Shown piece after piece: positions 1 to 5,936 of a DNA stretch of 20,449 nucleotides. The stretch is from an uncultured Collinsella sp. (GTDB taxonomy: Bacteria > Actinomycetota > Coriobacteriia > Coriobacteriales > Coriobacteriaceae), in contig UQUX01000022.1 in the NCBI GenBank assembly GCA_900544425.1, positions 1 through 20,449 on the forward strand. The letters are read 5' to 3'. The notes beneath the pieces are model-generated. The model saw nothing but the letters and a program-made list of their open reading frames with translations, was not told the origin of the DNA and did not search any database. Each line of letters opens with the position of its first letter. Positions within the stretch are counted from its first letter, which is position 1. The position numbers were made by a program, and so were the translations under genes.

Positions 1-698
1 GCTGGATCACACCTAGTATGCCCACCGGCTCGGCCGCGATTATCGTAAGTGTCCTAGGCGCGGTCGTTATGCCCCACAACCTCTTCCTGCACTCCGAGGT
101 CATCCAATCCATGCACTTCGAAGGCCAAGGCGAGCAGGTTATCGAGGAACGTCTGCGCTACGAGCTCTTCGACACGCTCTTTTCGATGGGCGTGGGCTGG
201 GCGATCAACTCGGCCATGGTCATCCTGGCCGCAGCGACCTTCTTTGCGCACGGCATTGTCGTAGACGACCTCGCCGTCGCAGCGGACACGCTCTCCCCCA
301 TTCTGGGCCCGGCAAGCTCGACCATCTTTGCGGTGGCACTGCTGTTTGCGGGCATATCGAGTAGTGTGACGGTGGGCATGGCGGCAGGCACCATCACCGC
401 GGGCATGTTCGACGAGGAATACGACATCCACGACCGACATTCCTCGATCGGGGTGGCGGCCTGTTTCGTCGGCGCAGTGACGGCGTGCTTGGTCGTCCCG
501 AATCCTTTTGAGGGTCTCATCTGGAGTCAGGCGCTGCTGTCTCTTCAGCTGCCGATTACGGTCTTTGTGCTCATACGGCTCACCAGCTCACGCCGCGTCA
601 TGGGCAAATACGCCAACTCGCGCCCGCTCAACGCGCTGCTCGTAGGGATCGGTGCCATCGTGACGATTCTCGACATCGTGCTGCTAACGGGAATGTAA
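1..698 (+). CDS. Nramp-family divalent metal (Mn2+/Fe2+) transporter, C-terminal part (5' end outside window)
   Basis: Membrane proton-coupled importer of Mn2+/Fe2+. The reading frame is open from base 3 upstream of the first ATG at 18, so the true start lies before the window and that ATG is internal. The visible part begins just before the sixth membrane helix, which carries the family's metal-binding motif MPHNLFLHS (codons at about 69-95). Several hydrophobic segments follow, including one near INSAMVILAAATFF and another at IFAVALLFAGISSS, and the protein ends in a hydrophobic stretch with stop TAA at 696-698. The N-terminal DPGN motif of helix 1, which would complete the assignment, is not in the window. 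It faces the rubredoxin gene and shares the terminator at 777-810. Family assignment is firm. Mn versus Fe preference cannot be told from this part. Confidence 0.9.
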   Translation, partial: WITPSMPTGSAAIIVSVLGAVVMPHNLFLHSEVIQSMHFEGQGEQVIEERLRYELFDTLFSMGVGWAINSAMVILAAATFFAHGIVVDDLAVAADTLSPILGPASSTIFAVALLFAGISSSVTVGMAAGTITAGMFDEEYDIHDRHSSIGVAACFVGAVTACLVVPNPFEGLIWSQALLSLQLPITVFVLIRLTSSRRVMGKYANSRPLNALLVGIGAIVTILDIVLLTGM

Positions 699-776
699 TT
701 GGGATGGCGTGGCTGTCCAGATATAACGTCTTAATCTGTAACACGTGAGACCGTTTTAAACCGTCAGATAAATCAA

Positions 777-810
777 AAGGGTCCCGGCCGAGAATTCGAC
801 CGGGACCCTT
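777..810. terminator. Bidirectional rho-independent terminator between convergent genes
   Basis: An 11-bp perfect stem AAGGGTCCCGG (777-787) pairs with CCGGGACCCTT (800-810) around a 12-nt loop. A-rich sequence precedes the stem on the plus strand (AAAA at 775-778), but the U-tracts on both sides are short. Its position, 79 nt after the transporter stop and 40 nt before the rubredoxin stop, fits a terminator serving both strands. Confidence 0.75.
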
Positions 811-849
811 GGACAGAGCTATGTTCGGCTTTCGCCGTGTGCCTGCGAG

Positions 850-993
850 TTACTCCTCGACGAGCTCAAACTGATCGGGACCGACGCCGCACACCGGGCA
901 CACGTAATCCTCGGGCAGCTCGGGCGTGTCGACCTCAACCTCGTAACCGCAAACGGTGCACACAAACTTATACGTCTTCTTTTCCTCAGCCAT
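850..993 (-). CDS. Rubredoxin (47 aa)
   Basis: Small cytoplasmic one-electron carrier holding one iron atom on four cysteines. The 47-residue product has the two expected knuckles, CTVCGY at residues 12-17 and CPVCG at 32-36, with the usual spacing between them. It is at the short end of the family (typically 45-55 aa) and acidic at the C-terminus (FELVEE). The start ATG at 993 has a good upstream site (GAGAGGAGAACATC). The gene lies 88 nt downstream of the flavin reductase on the same strand, so the pair probably works as one electron-transfer unit, with the reductase flavin passing electrons to the rubredoxin. A separate promoter in the AT-rich gap is likely. The usual tryptophan of the hydrophobic core is not present; Phe and Tyr occupy that region. 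Confidence 0.95.
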   Translation of the reverse strand: MAEEKKTYKFVCTVCGYEVEVDTPELPEDYVCPVCGVGPDQFELVEE

Positions 994-1036
994 GATGTTC
1001 TCCTCTCGAACGTGACTGCTGGTGTACTTACTTATT

Positions 1037-1064
1037 AGTATATATTCTCAATAGTATAATGCAA
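1037..1064 (-). promoter_or_regulatory. Candidate sigma70 promoter for rubredoxin, with TATACTA direct repeats
   Basis: On the minus strand TTGCAT (1064-1059) is followed after 16 nt by TATACT (1042-1037), inside the most AT-rich stretch of this part of the window. The heptamer TATACTA occurs twice, 16 nt apart, so the second copy forms the -10 element. Predicted transcription would start near 1030, leaving a short leader with GGAG before the ATG at 993. A match to consensus only; not tested. Confidence 0.5.
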
Positions 1065-1081
1065 GTATTTTTAGAACATTT

Positions 1082-1585
1082 CTAGCCTTGATACGACGAG
1101 GCTTTGGGCGGCGTCTTGCCCTTTAGCACCTTGTGATAGTAGTCGTACGTCAGCGGCGTCTCGTCGCTCAGGCGCTCGGCATCCTCGACCTCGCCAATAA
1201 ACAGCAGATGCGTGCCCACATCCACAGTGTTGATCAAACGGCAGCTAAACAGGGCCGCCGCGTGCTCGGGCACATAGGGCATGCCCAGAGCCGTCTCGCG
1301 GGTCTCGTATTTGGCAAACTTGTCATAATCGCTGCTGGTGCGGAACCCAAAGTTACCGATGTAGAGCATGTCGGCCGTCTGATCGATCACGGTCAGCGCG
1401 AACGCTTTGGCCGATGCGATGACGCCCGAGGTGACATTGTCCTTGTTCACGGCAACCGAAATACGCGGCGGCATGGACGTCACCTGCACCGCAGTGTTGA
1501 TGACGCAGCCGGCGCGCAGCCCGTCTGCCGCAGCGCTCACCACGTACAGACCGCTCGGCATGGTAAAGAACGCAGTTTTGTCCAT
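1082..1585 (-). CDS. Flavin reductase-like FMN-binding protein (Hrb-type flavin domain)
   Basis: A 167-residue protein of the FMN-binding split-barrel flavin reductase family, expected in the cytoplasm with bound FMN. It opens with FFTMPSGLYVVSA and has SMPPRISVAVNK at about residues 37-48, both typical of this family. The tail VLKGKTPPKASSY resembles the segment that joins the flavin domain to the rubredoxin domain in high-molecular-weight rubredoxin (Hrb) of acetogens. Here the rubredoxin is a separate gene immediately downstream. I chose ATG 1585 because AGGGGAG lies about 8 nt upstream. The frame stays open back to 1777, but that would cross the terminator and palindrome at 1637-1779. Stop TAG. 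The partner enzyme (for example a flavodiiron protein or peroxide reductase) is not in the window. Confidence 0.85.
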   Translation of the reverse strand: MDKTAFFTMPSGLYVVSAAADGLRAGCVINTAVQVTSMPPRISVAVNKDNVTSGVIASAKAFALTVIDQTADMLYIGNFGFRTSSDYDKFAKYETRETALGMPYVPEHAAALFSCRLINTVDVGTHLLFIGEVEDAERLSDETPLTYDYYHKVLKGKTPPKASSYQG

Positions 1586-1636
1586 AACGATCACTCCCCT
1601 AGCTCGGGTTGGAACCTCATGAATGTATGTACCCAC

Positions 1637-1670
1637 AAAAAAGGCGGCACCCATAACGGACGCCGCCTTT
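1637..1670 (-). terminator. Rho-independent terminator downstream of smpB
   Basis: AAAGGCGGC (1640-1648) pairs with GCCGCCTTT (1662-1670), and on the minus strand the hairpin is followed by TTTTTT. It lies 120 nt beyond the smpB stop and about 50 nt before the flavin reductase start, so it should end the TPR-smpB transcript. The palindrome at 1713-1779 lies between smpB and this terminator. Confidence 0.8.
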
Positions 1671-1712
1671 GAGACATATGTGTCAGAACAGTAAGAAAGA
1701 TGAGACGCCCGC

Positions 1713-1779
1713 AGTTGCGGTGAAATAGGGACTGAATAGCCCCTCAAACAGGCAAAACAGTCCGTATTCCACCGCAACT
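1713..1779. repeat. 67-nt interspersed palindromic repeat, copy 1 (imperfect)
   Basis: Two 22-nt arms, 1713-1734 and 1758-1779, are inverted around a 23-nt loop. The left arm begins AGTTGCGGTGAAATAGGG and the right arm reads as its complement with two mismatches (a GAA/AAA and a C/G difference). The same left arm, base for base, and the same arm and loop lengths recur at 15639-15705. The element sits just after smpB and before its terminator. This is a small dispersed palindrome (REP or MITE-like); no coding capacity is apparent. Confidence 0.85.
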
Positions 1780-1791
1780 TATACAGAGTGC

Positions 1792-2262
1792 CTAGCGGTT
1801 GCGTTCCTTAAGGGCGCGGTCGATCTCGCGTTGGACATCACGCTTGGCCATGTCCTCGCGCTTGTCGTAGAGCTTCTTGCCGCGACCCAGACCCAGCAGC
1901 AGCTTTACGCGGCCGTCGGTATTAAAGTAGAGTTCCAACGGAACCAGCGCATAACCACGGTTGCGAAGTTTGCCGTCAAGAAAGTCGATCTCCTTGCGGT
2001 GCAGCAGCAGACGACGCCGACGATCGGGATCGCGATTCCACACGCCACCATGGCTATAAGGGTGGATATGCAGTCCGACGAGCCAGCACTCGCCGCCACG
2101 AATCAGCGCAAAAGTGTCAGTGATCTGACAGGCGCGCTCGCGAATCGACTTGACCTCGGTGCCGCTCAGCTCAATACCGCACTCAAACGTCTCATCGATA
2201 AAGTACTCGTGATGTGCCGAGCGATTCTTGGAAATGAGTTTGCGCTCGCGCTTACTGGGCAT
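1792..2262 (-). CDS. smpB: SsrA (tmRNA)-binding protein SmpB
   Basis: Binds tmRNA and delivers it to stalled ribosomes for trans-translation. The 156-residue length is normal for the family. Diagnostic segments are NRSAHHEYFIDETFE near residue 12, the SGTEVKSIR motif, RRRLLLHRKEI in the middle, and a basic C-terminal tail GRGKKLYDKREDMAKR, the part that becomes helical in the ribosomal mRNA channel. ATG 2262 is preceded by a perfect AGGAGGT at 2274-2268 and overlaps the end of the TPR gene by 11 nt, so the two are probably translationally coupled. The ssrA gene itself is not visible in the window. The gene ends in TAG. Confidence 0.97.
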   Translation of the reverse strand: MPSKRERKLISKNRSAHHEYFIDETFECGIELSGTEVKSIRERACQITDTFALIRGGECWLVGLHIHPYSHGGVWNRDPDRRRRLLLHRKEIDFLDGKLRNRGYALVPLELYFNTDGRVKLLLGLGRGKKLYDKREDMAKRDVQREIDRALKERNR

Positions 2263-3169
2263 CGCCGACCTCCTTGGCTCCATCGGCGTTTGAGCCCGCA
2301 GCCTCACGCTTTGCCTTGCGCTCGGCATTGAGCTCGGCATCGCTCTCGCGCACCAGTTTGATAATCGCCGCGCAGGCCTCCTCGCCCACCAAGTCGCGAG
2401 CACGCACCGTCAGGCGCGTCGCCTCCTGCTTGTCGCCGTCGCTTGCAGCATCGGTCGCGCACATAATCAGGCAGATGGCAATCTCGGCCGAAGGCGAGGT
2501 CGGCACGCCTTGCAGGGCCAGTTCACCCATCACGTGGTCGTCGCTCTCATCAGCGGCATCCGGATAGGTGGTATGGATCTTGTTGAGCAGGCGCGTCGTA
2601 TGCGCATCGTTGGGCGCCAGGCGCAGCGCCAGACGCGCGCAGCCCACGGCAGCCGAAACGTTCTCGGTCTCGGGCTCCAAGAAGTACTGACCTAGATTGG
2701 CGTAAGCGCGGGCGGCGCACTTGCCATCGCTTGCACGCTCCAGCACCGAGAACGAGAGCGATGCCCATTCCTGCTTGTCCTCGAGTGCGCGGAACAGCTC
2801 GGCCAAATCCAAGCGATAGTTGCAGTTCATGGGGTCCCAACGCACAGCCTGCATCAGGGCATTACGAGCGCTCACATAATCCTGCTGGCGAATGTAGGCA
2901 AACGCCATGTCAGAGTACAGGCGGTCAAACGGCACCTCGACCTGCACGAGCTCGCGCGGATCCTTCTCCACGCGGCGATAGGCCAAGCGCTCAAACTTGC
3001 TATCGAAGCTAAAGTATTGACGCTTCTCCTCCGTCTTGCACTCAGCATCAATATACTCCTCGGCGAGCTCCACCAGACGCTCCAGCAGCGGCGTCGCCGT
3101 AGCCAAGTCGCCCTGCGCCAGATAGTTCTCGGCATACGTGATGTCTTGCAAGCTGATGGGCAGATCCAT
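2252..3169 (-). CDS. TPR-containing protein of unknown function
   Basis: A 305-residue soluble protein with no signal peptide or membrane segment. Tetratricopeptide-like helical pairs are visible at about residues 84-117 (FAYIRQQDYVSARNAL then AVRWDPMN) and 152-188 (AYANLGQYF then ALRLAPND). An earlier one near 10-35 (AENYLAQGDLATATPLLERL) is less regular. The last 30 residues are charged and likely disordered. I chose ATG 3169 because GAGGAG sits 5-8 nt upstream; an upstream extension to 3220 would run close to the tRNA terminator. The stop overlaps smpB by 11 nt, so the protein is co-produced with SmpB and may have a ribosome- or stress-linked role, but this is inference from position only. 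I do not recognise a named family. Confidence 0.85.
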   Translation of the reverse strand: MDLPISLQDITYAENYLAQGDLATATPLLERLVELAEEYIDAECKTEEKRQYFSFDSKFERLAYRRVEKDPRELVQVEVPFDRLYSDMAFAYIRQQDYVSARNALMQAVRWDPMNCNYRLDLAELFRALEDKQEWASLSFSVLERASDGKCAARAYANLGQYFLEPETENVSAAVGCARLALRLAPNDAHTTRLLNKIHTTYPDAADESDDHVMGELALQGVPTSPSAEIAICLIMCATDAASDGDKQEATRLTVRARDLVGEEACAAIIKLVRESDAELNAERKAKREAAGSNADGAKEVGDAQ

Positions 3170-3225
3170 GGCTACTCCTCGATCTGAGCGAAACACGGCA
3201 GGCGCCGTATATACGGTCAATACAC

Positions 3226-3253
3226 AAAACCCGGGTCTCTTACGAGGCCCGGG
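3226..3253 (-). terminator. Terminator after the tRNA pair
   Basis: CCCGGGTCTC (3230-3239) pairs with GAGGCCCGGG (3244-3253) with one G-U pair and a 4-nt loop. The minus-strand transcript then runs into TTTT. It begins 10 nt after the tRNA-Glu CCA end and should separate the tRNAs from the TPR gene. Confidence 0.8.
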
Positions 3254-3263
3254 CGTTCAATTT

Positions 3264-3340
3264 TGGTAGCCCGTACCAGATTCGAACTGGTGATCTCCGC
3301 CTTGAGAGGGCGGCGTCCTAAACCGCTAGACGAACGGGCC
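3264..3340 (-). tRNA. tRNA-Glu (CTC)
   Basis: Read on the minus strand from 3340, the acceptor GGCCCGT pairs with ACGGGCT (first pair is a G-U wobble). The anticodon arm is CCGCC-CTCTCAA-GGCGG, giving anticodon CTC. The T arm is ACCAG-TTCGAAT-CTGGT. The CCA end is encoded (3266-3264). All arms fold, so the gene looks functional. It follows tRNA-Gln by 17 nt in the same transcript. Confidence 0.96.
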
Positions 3341-3357
3341 ATATGTAGCAAATGCAA

Positions 3358-3431
3358 TGGCTGGGATGGAGGGAGTCGAACCCCCATTGACGGAACCAGA
3401 ATCCGCTGTCCTGCCATTAGACGACATCCCA
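3358..3431 (-). tRNA. tRNA-Gln (CTG)
   Basis: Read on the minus strand from 3431, acceptor TGGGATG pairs with CATCCCA; the weak first U-A pair is typical of tRNA-Gln. The anticodon arm is GCGGA-TTCTGGT-TCCGT, giving anticodon CTG, and the T arm is GGGGG-TTCGACT-CCCTC with one wobble. CCA is encoded. First gene of a two-tRNA transcript. Confidence 0.96.
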
Positions 3432-3475
3432 ATGACTGCATCGCTGCGCTCGGCTGTGCCTTTGCGCAAGAAAGA

Positions 3476-3504
3476 AATATACGGGAAGTCTCGCCGTGAC
3501 GCAA
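3476..3504 (-). promoter_or_regulatory. Promoter for the tRNA-Gln/tRNA-Glu transcript
   Basis: Minus strand: TTGCGT (3504-3499), a 17-nt spacer, then TATATT (3481-3476). The predicted start near 3469 leaves a leader of about 38 nt before tRNA-Gln. Spacing is optimal and the position is what a stable-RNA promoter would need. Confidence 0.65.
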
Positions 3505-3707
3505 GCCCCAATTTTGACTTTTTTGAAATTCAGTCAAATTGGCCTAATTAAGTCCAACCCGTGAAGGACCTGTGAAGCCGACCGCTGTACACGAAGGGCA
3601 AAACGCCGCGAGCGGTAGCCGTCAACCGTTGGCAGATTCTACCGCGAAAACGATAGCACCAGGCAACACAATCGAAGTATCAATGATCACGTAGATATCG
3701 AGGCGCC

Positions 3708-4118
3708 ATGGACGAAGAGCTTGATTACCTATGGGAGACCCTGGGCCTTGAGATCACTGCCGACCTTTGGCCCGAACGGGACAAAATCCATCCCACACTG
3801 CGCCCCGCCATTACTGTGGTGCAGGCAAAATACCGCCGTGCATCCTTTTTGATCATGCGGATGTCATGGCACGCGGGACTCCCCGACCTTAAGCGAATCC
3901 AGGCAAGCCTCGTCGAGTTGTCCGGCATGCCAACCGTCATATCCGAGGCGCACCTGGAGCAGCGCCAGCGCGAGCGACTGCAACAGCAGCGGATTCCCTT
4001 TATCTGTCCCGGCGTTCAGGCATATCTGCCCTTTATGGACGAGGAGTACTGGAGCGGCAAGCCCAACAAACACGTAAAGGTCTACGATCCGCACGAATGG
4101 GCACAGCTGGCGGACTGA
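3708..4118 (+). CDS. Small protein resembling the N-terminal domain of MarR-type regulators, without the DNA-binding domain
   Basis: 136 residues, the only complete plus-strand gene in the window. The start MDEELDYLWETLGLEI, the middle LPDLKRIQASLVELSGMPTV and the end RIPFICPGVQAYLPFM match, from memory, the pattern of N-terminal domains in a group of MarR/winged-helix regulators of Coriobacteriia and Bifidobacteria: a cytosolic module with an IPF(I/V) strand then YLPF. In those proteins a winged helix follows YLPF. Here only about 30 polar residues follow before TGA at 4116-4118, and the next DNA is the hairpin array, so the DNA-binding part is absent rather than frameshifted. It may be a remnant or a stand-alone modulator. 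ATG 3708 has a short GAGG upstream. Function unknown. Confidence 0.6.
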   Translation: MDEELDYLWETLGLEITADLWPERDKIHPTLRPAITVVQAKYRRASFLIMRMSWHAGLPDLKRIQASLVELSGMPTVISEAHLEQRQRERLQQQRIPFICPGVQAYLPFMDEEYWSGKPNKHVKVYDPHEWAQLAD

Positions 4119-4137
4119 CTGGGGCAGGCCCGCCGGC

Positions 4138-4307
4138 GGAAAGTGCGCCCCAGATTTCAAGCTCAAACTGGTCCCCACTTTCCCGTCGAGCCCTCAACCG
4201 GAAACCGTGTCCCACAATCGAAGCTCAGAATGGGACGTGCTTTCCGCAACCGGCCACTTTGGGAAAGCGCATCCCATTCTGGAAGCGAATTCCGGGTCGC
4301 ACTTTCC
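4138..4307. repeat. Three tandem 46-nt hairpin units at an exact 62-bp period
   Basis: Units lie at 4138-4183, 4200-4245 and 4262-4307, each 46 nt and each separated by 16 nt, so their starts are 62 bp apart. Every unit opens GGAAA and closes TTTCC. Inside are complementary blocks such as GTGTCCCA with TGGGACGTG (unit 2), around a loop that contains AAGC. Sequence identity between units is partial, but symmetry, length and spacing are kept. The array fills the gap between two convergent genes (stop at 4118 on plus, stop at 4315 on minus), so it may also act as a transcription barrier for both. Confidence 0.85.
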
Positions 4308-4314
4308 GCAGCCG

Positions 4315-4674
4315 CTACAGCAACGCCTCGGCCCAAGCCGCTTCCCTAAAGCCGGGAATCGCAAAGTCGTCGCCCACCAGCAGCGGACGCTTGACCAGCA
4401 TGCCGTCGGTCGCCAGCAGCTCGTAGCACTCCCGATCCGTCATGCCCGCATCCAGACGCGCCTTCAGGCCCAGCTCTCGATATTTCATGCCCGACGAATT
4501 AAAGAAGCGCCGCACCGGCAGCCCCGAACGAGCAATCCAGGTCGCAAGCTCATCAGCCGTGGGATTGTCCAAAACGATATCGCGATCGATATACTCTACC
4601 CCATGTTCGTCCAGCCATGCCTTGGCCTTCTTACAGGTCGAGCACTTGGGATATTCAACAAACAGTACGGTCAT
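4315..4674 (-). CDS. ArsC/Spx-family thioredoxin-fold protein
   Basis: 119-residue cytoplasmic protein of the ArsC/Spx/YffB family. The active-site pair CSTC sits at residues 11-14 in EYPKCSTCKKAKAWL, at the end of the first strand, and the conserved KRPLLVGDD block lies near residues 94-102. Family members are either glutathione- or thioredoxin-linked reductases or, as in Spx, regulators that bind RNA polymerase. The CxxC pair alone does not decide between them, and no arsenic genes are nearby, so 'arsenate reductase' would be a guess. ATG 4674 is preceded by CGGAGGATTCCC. The stop TAG is only 8 nt from the last tandem hairpin. It follows mupG by 92 nt on the same strand, with no clear terminator between. 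Confidence 0.85.
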   Translation of the reverse strand: MTVLFVEYPKCSTCKKAKAWLDEHGVEYIDRDIVLDNPTADELATWIARSGLPVRRFFNSSGMKYRELGLKARLDAGMTDRECYELLATDGMLVKRPLLVGDDFAIPGFREAAWAEALL

Positions 4675-4766
4675 GGGAATCCTCCGAATATAGATCGGCC
4701 AACGCAGGCACACGCCACACGAGGCGCCTTCGTATGATGGGCCAATTGTAGCCCACGGGTCACACG

Positions 4767-5819
4767 CTAAACGAACCGTACCCCGAATCCGCGTTTAATG
4801 AACGGCAGCAGCTCCATTGCCTCGGGCGTGATATGGCCCGCAACGTTCATGCGCTCGTCACCGGGAAGATCGACCCGCGCAATCTCAAGTTCGCCTTCGT
4901 AGCGCCCATATCCGCTATTGCTCACAGCGATCGACCCCGCCTTTCGCGGCAGGCCGGCTCCGACATCCGTCGGCACGGAATCCGGCTTAAGCTTCGTACG
5001 TGACTCCTGAGACCTAAAAATGAGGACGCTCGAGTCGGGCCGGTCGTGATGAATCTGCCCGCGCACATAGGCATAACCGGGCTCAAGCTCGCATTGCAAA
5101 TCCACGTATCCGGCGGAAACTTGAGCAAACTGCGCCCAGCCCGCATCGGATAGATCGGGGTCGCCGACCAACACAATGTCGCAATCGGCGCCATGTGCAA
5201 GCTCAAGCATATTGAGAGCAACCTTTGACGCGCGACCGCGCTGCGCCTCGACCGTCGGCAGTCCCTCGAATACCGGCCCGCGAACGTTAGCATCACCCGG
5301 CACAAAAGCCATGATTTCGAATCCAAGCGCCGCAAGACGAAGATTCACCCGAGCAATGTTCTCCAGAGCTAAACCGGTATAAGGCTTGGGGTAAAAATTG
5401 TGGCAGGCGGCAAAACGAGTCACATCGGCACCGGCCTCACGCCACGATGCGATTTCATCAGAACTCACCGTCGATGCATTGACCACAATGCGAAATACAC
5501 CGGACAGCTCCGCGACCCGCTGGGCGCTAAAGCCATAGTCCAAACGAAGGTATTCCAACCCCAGATCGCGCAGGTCCTCAATGCGCTCAAGCCCGAGCAA
5601 ATCGCACGTGCGAGGCCCCACATCGGCAATGAGCGCAATGCCGCGGGCGGAAAGCAGCGACAGCACATGACGGACCTTATCGGCATACGCCGCTCCCCCA
5701 TCCTCGGGAATATGCAGCGAGGTGAACGCATAGCGCGCACCCGCCGCGGCACCACGCTCAATCGTCCGCTCAATATCCTGCAGAGGGCTGGAAAGATAAA
5801 TCGAAATACCCGTTTTCAC
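4767..5819 (-). CDS. mupG: MupG-like 6-phospho-N-acetylmuramidase (DUF871 TIM-barrel family)
   Basis: 350 residues, the usual length for the DUF871/MupG family. The characterised member, from Staphylococcus aureus, cleaves MurNAc-6-phosphate-GlcNAc inside the cell. The opening GISIYLSSPLQDIERTIE, then YAFTSLHIPED at about residues 30-40, LRLDYGFS near 91-98 and the FAACHNFYPKPYTGL block near 136-150 are typical. A smaller C-terminal domain begins around residue 240. The start is GTG at 5819, with AAAGGAG 9 nt upstream. That site abuts the U-tract of the hairpin at 5836-5869, so translation probably depends on read-through of that structure. The gene ends the murR-murQ-PTS-mupG cluster and supplies the step that makes MurNAc-6-phosphate for MurQ. 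Stop TAG. Confidence 0.88.
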   Translation of the reverse strand: MKTGISIYLSSPLQDIERTIERGAAAGARYAFTSLHIPEDGGAAYADKVRHVLSLLSARGIALIADVGPRTCDLLGLERIEDLRDLGLEYLRLDYGFSAQRVAELSGVFRIVVNASTVSSDEIASWREAGADVTRFAACHNFYPKPYTGLALENIARVNLRLAALGFEIMAFVPGDANVRGPVFEGLPTVEAQRGRASKVALNMLELAHGADCDIVLVGDPDLSDAGWAQFAQVSAGYVDLQCELEPGYAYVRGQIHHDRPDSSVLIFRSQESRTKLKPDSVPTDVGAGLPRKAGSIAVSNSGYGRYEGELEIARVDLPGDERMNVAGHITPEAMELLPFIKRGFGVRFV

Positions 5820-5835
5820 GCTTCAACGCTCCTTT

Positions 5836-5869
5836 AAAAAAGGCCGGCGGAGCAGTTAGCCCCGCCGGC
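5836..5869 (-). terminator. Intercistronic terminator/attenuator between the PTS gene and mupG
   Basis: GCCGGCGG (5843-5850) pairs with CCGCCGGC (5862-5869), extended by two inner pairs around AGTTA, and on the minus strand is followed by TTTTTT (5841-5836). A second hairpin with no U-tract, CGCGAGCC (5902-5909) with GGCTCGCG (5921-5928), lies right after the PTS stop. Only 16 nt separate the U-tract from the mupG start, so no promoter fits after it. Partial read-through, or a promoter upstream of the hairpins, is implied. Confidence 0.75.
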
Positions 5870-5936
5870 ACAACCATAGCATCAAGAAATCTGCCGCGCA
5901 CCGCGAGCCCCGAGCAACACGGCTCGCGATATCAAA

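Noticed and set aside
1586..1791. Possible tmRNA (ssrA) next to smpB
   Set aside because: The gap is about 200 nt and is filled by a terminator and a palindromic repeat; no tRNA-like ends or tag-coding frame are visible. The region beyond smpB is not ssrA.
3513..3538. Inverted repeat TTTGACT/AGTCAAA upstream of the tRNA promoter
   Set aside because: Only 7 bp with an A/T-rich spacer and no gene end nearby to terminate; too weak to call an operator or terminator.
4315..4674. Calling the ArsC-fold protein an arsenate reductase
   Set aside because: No arsenic resistance genes are nearby and the CxxC pair is shared with Spx-type regulators, so only the family name is supported.
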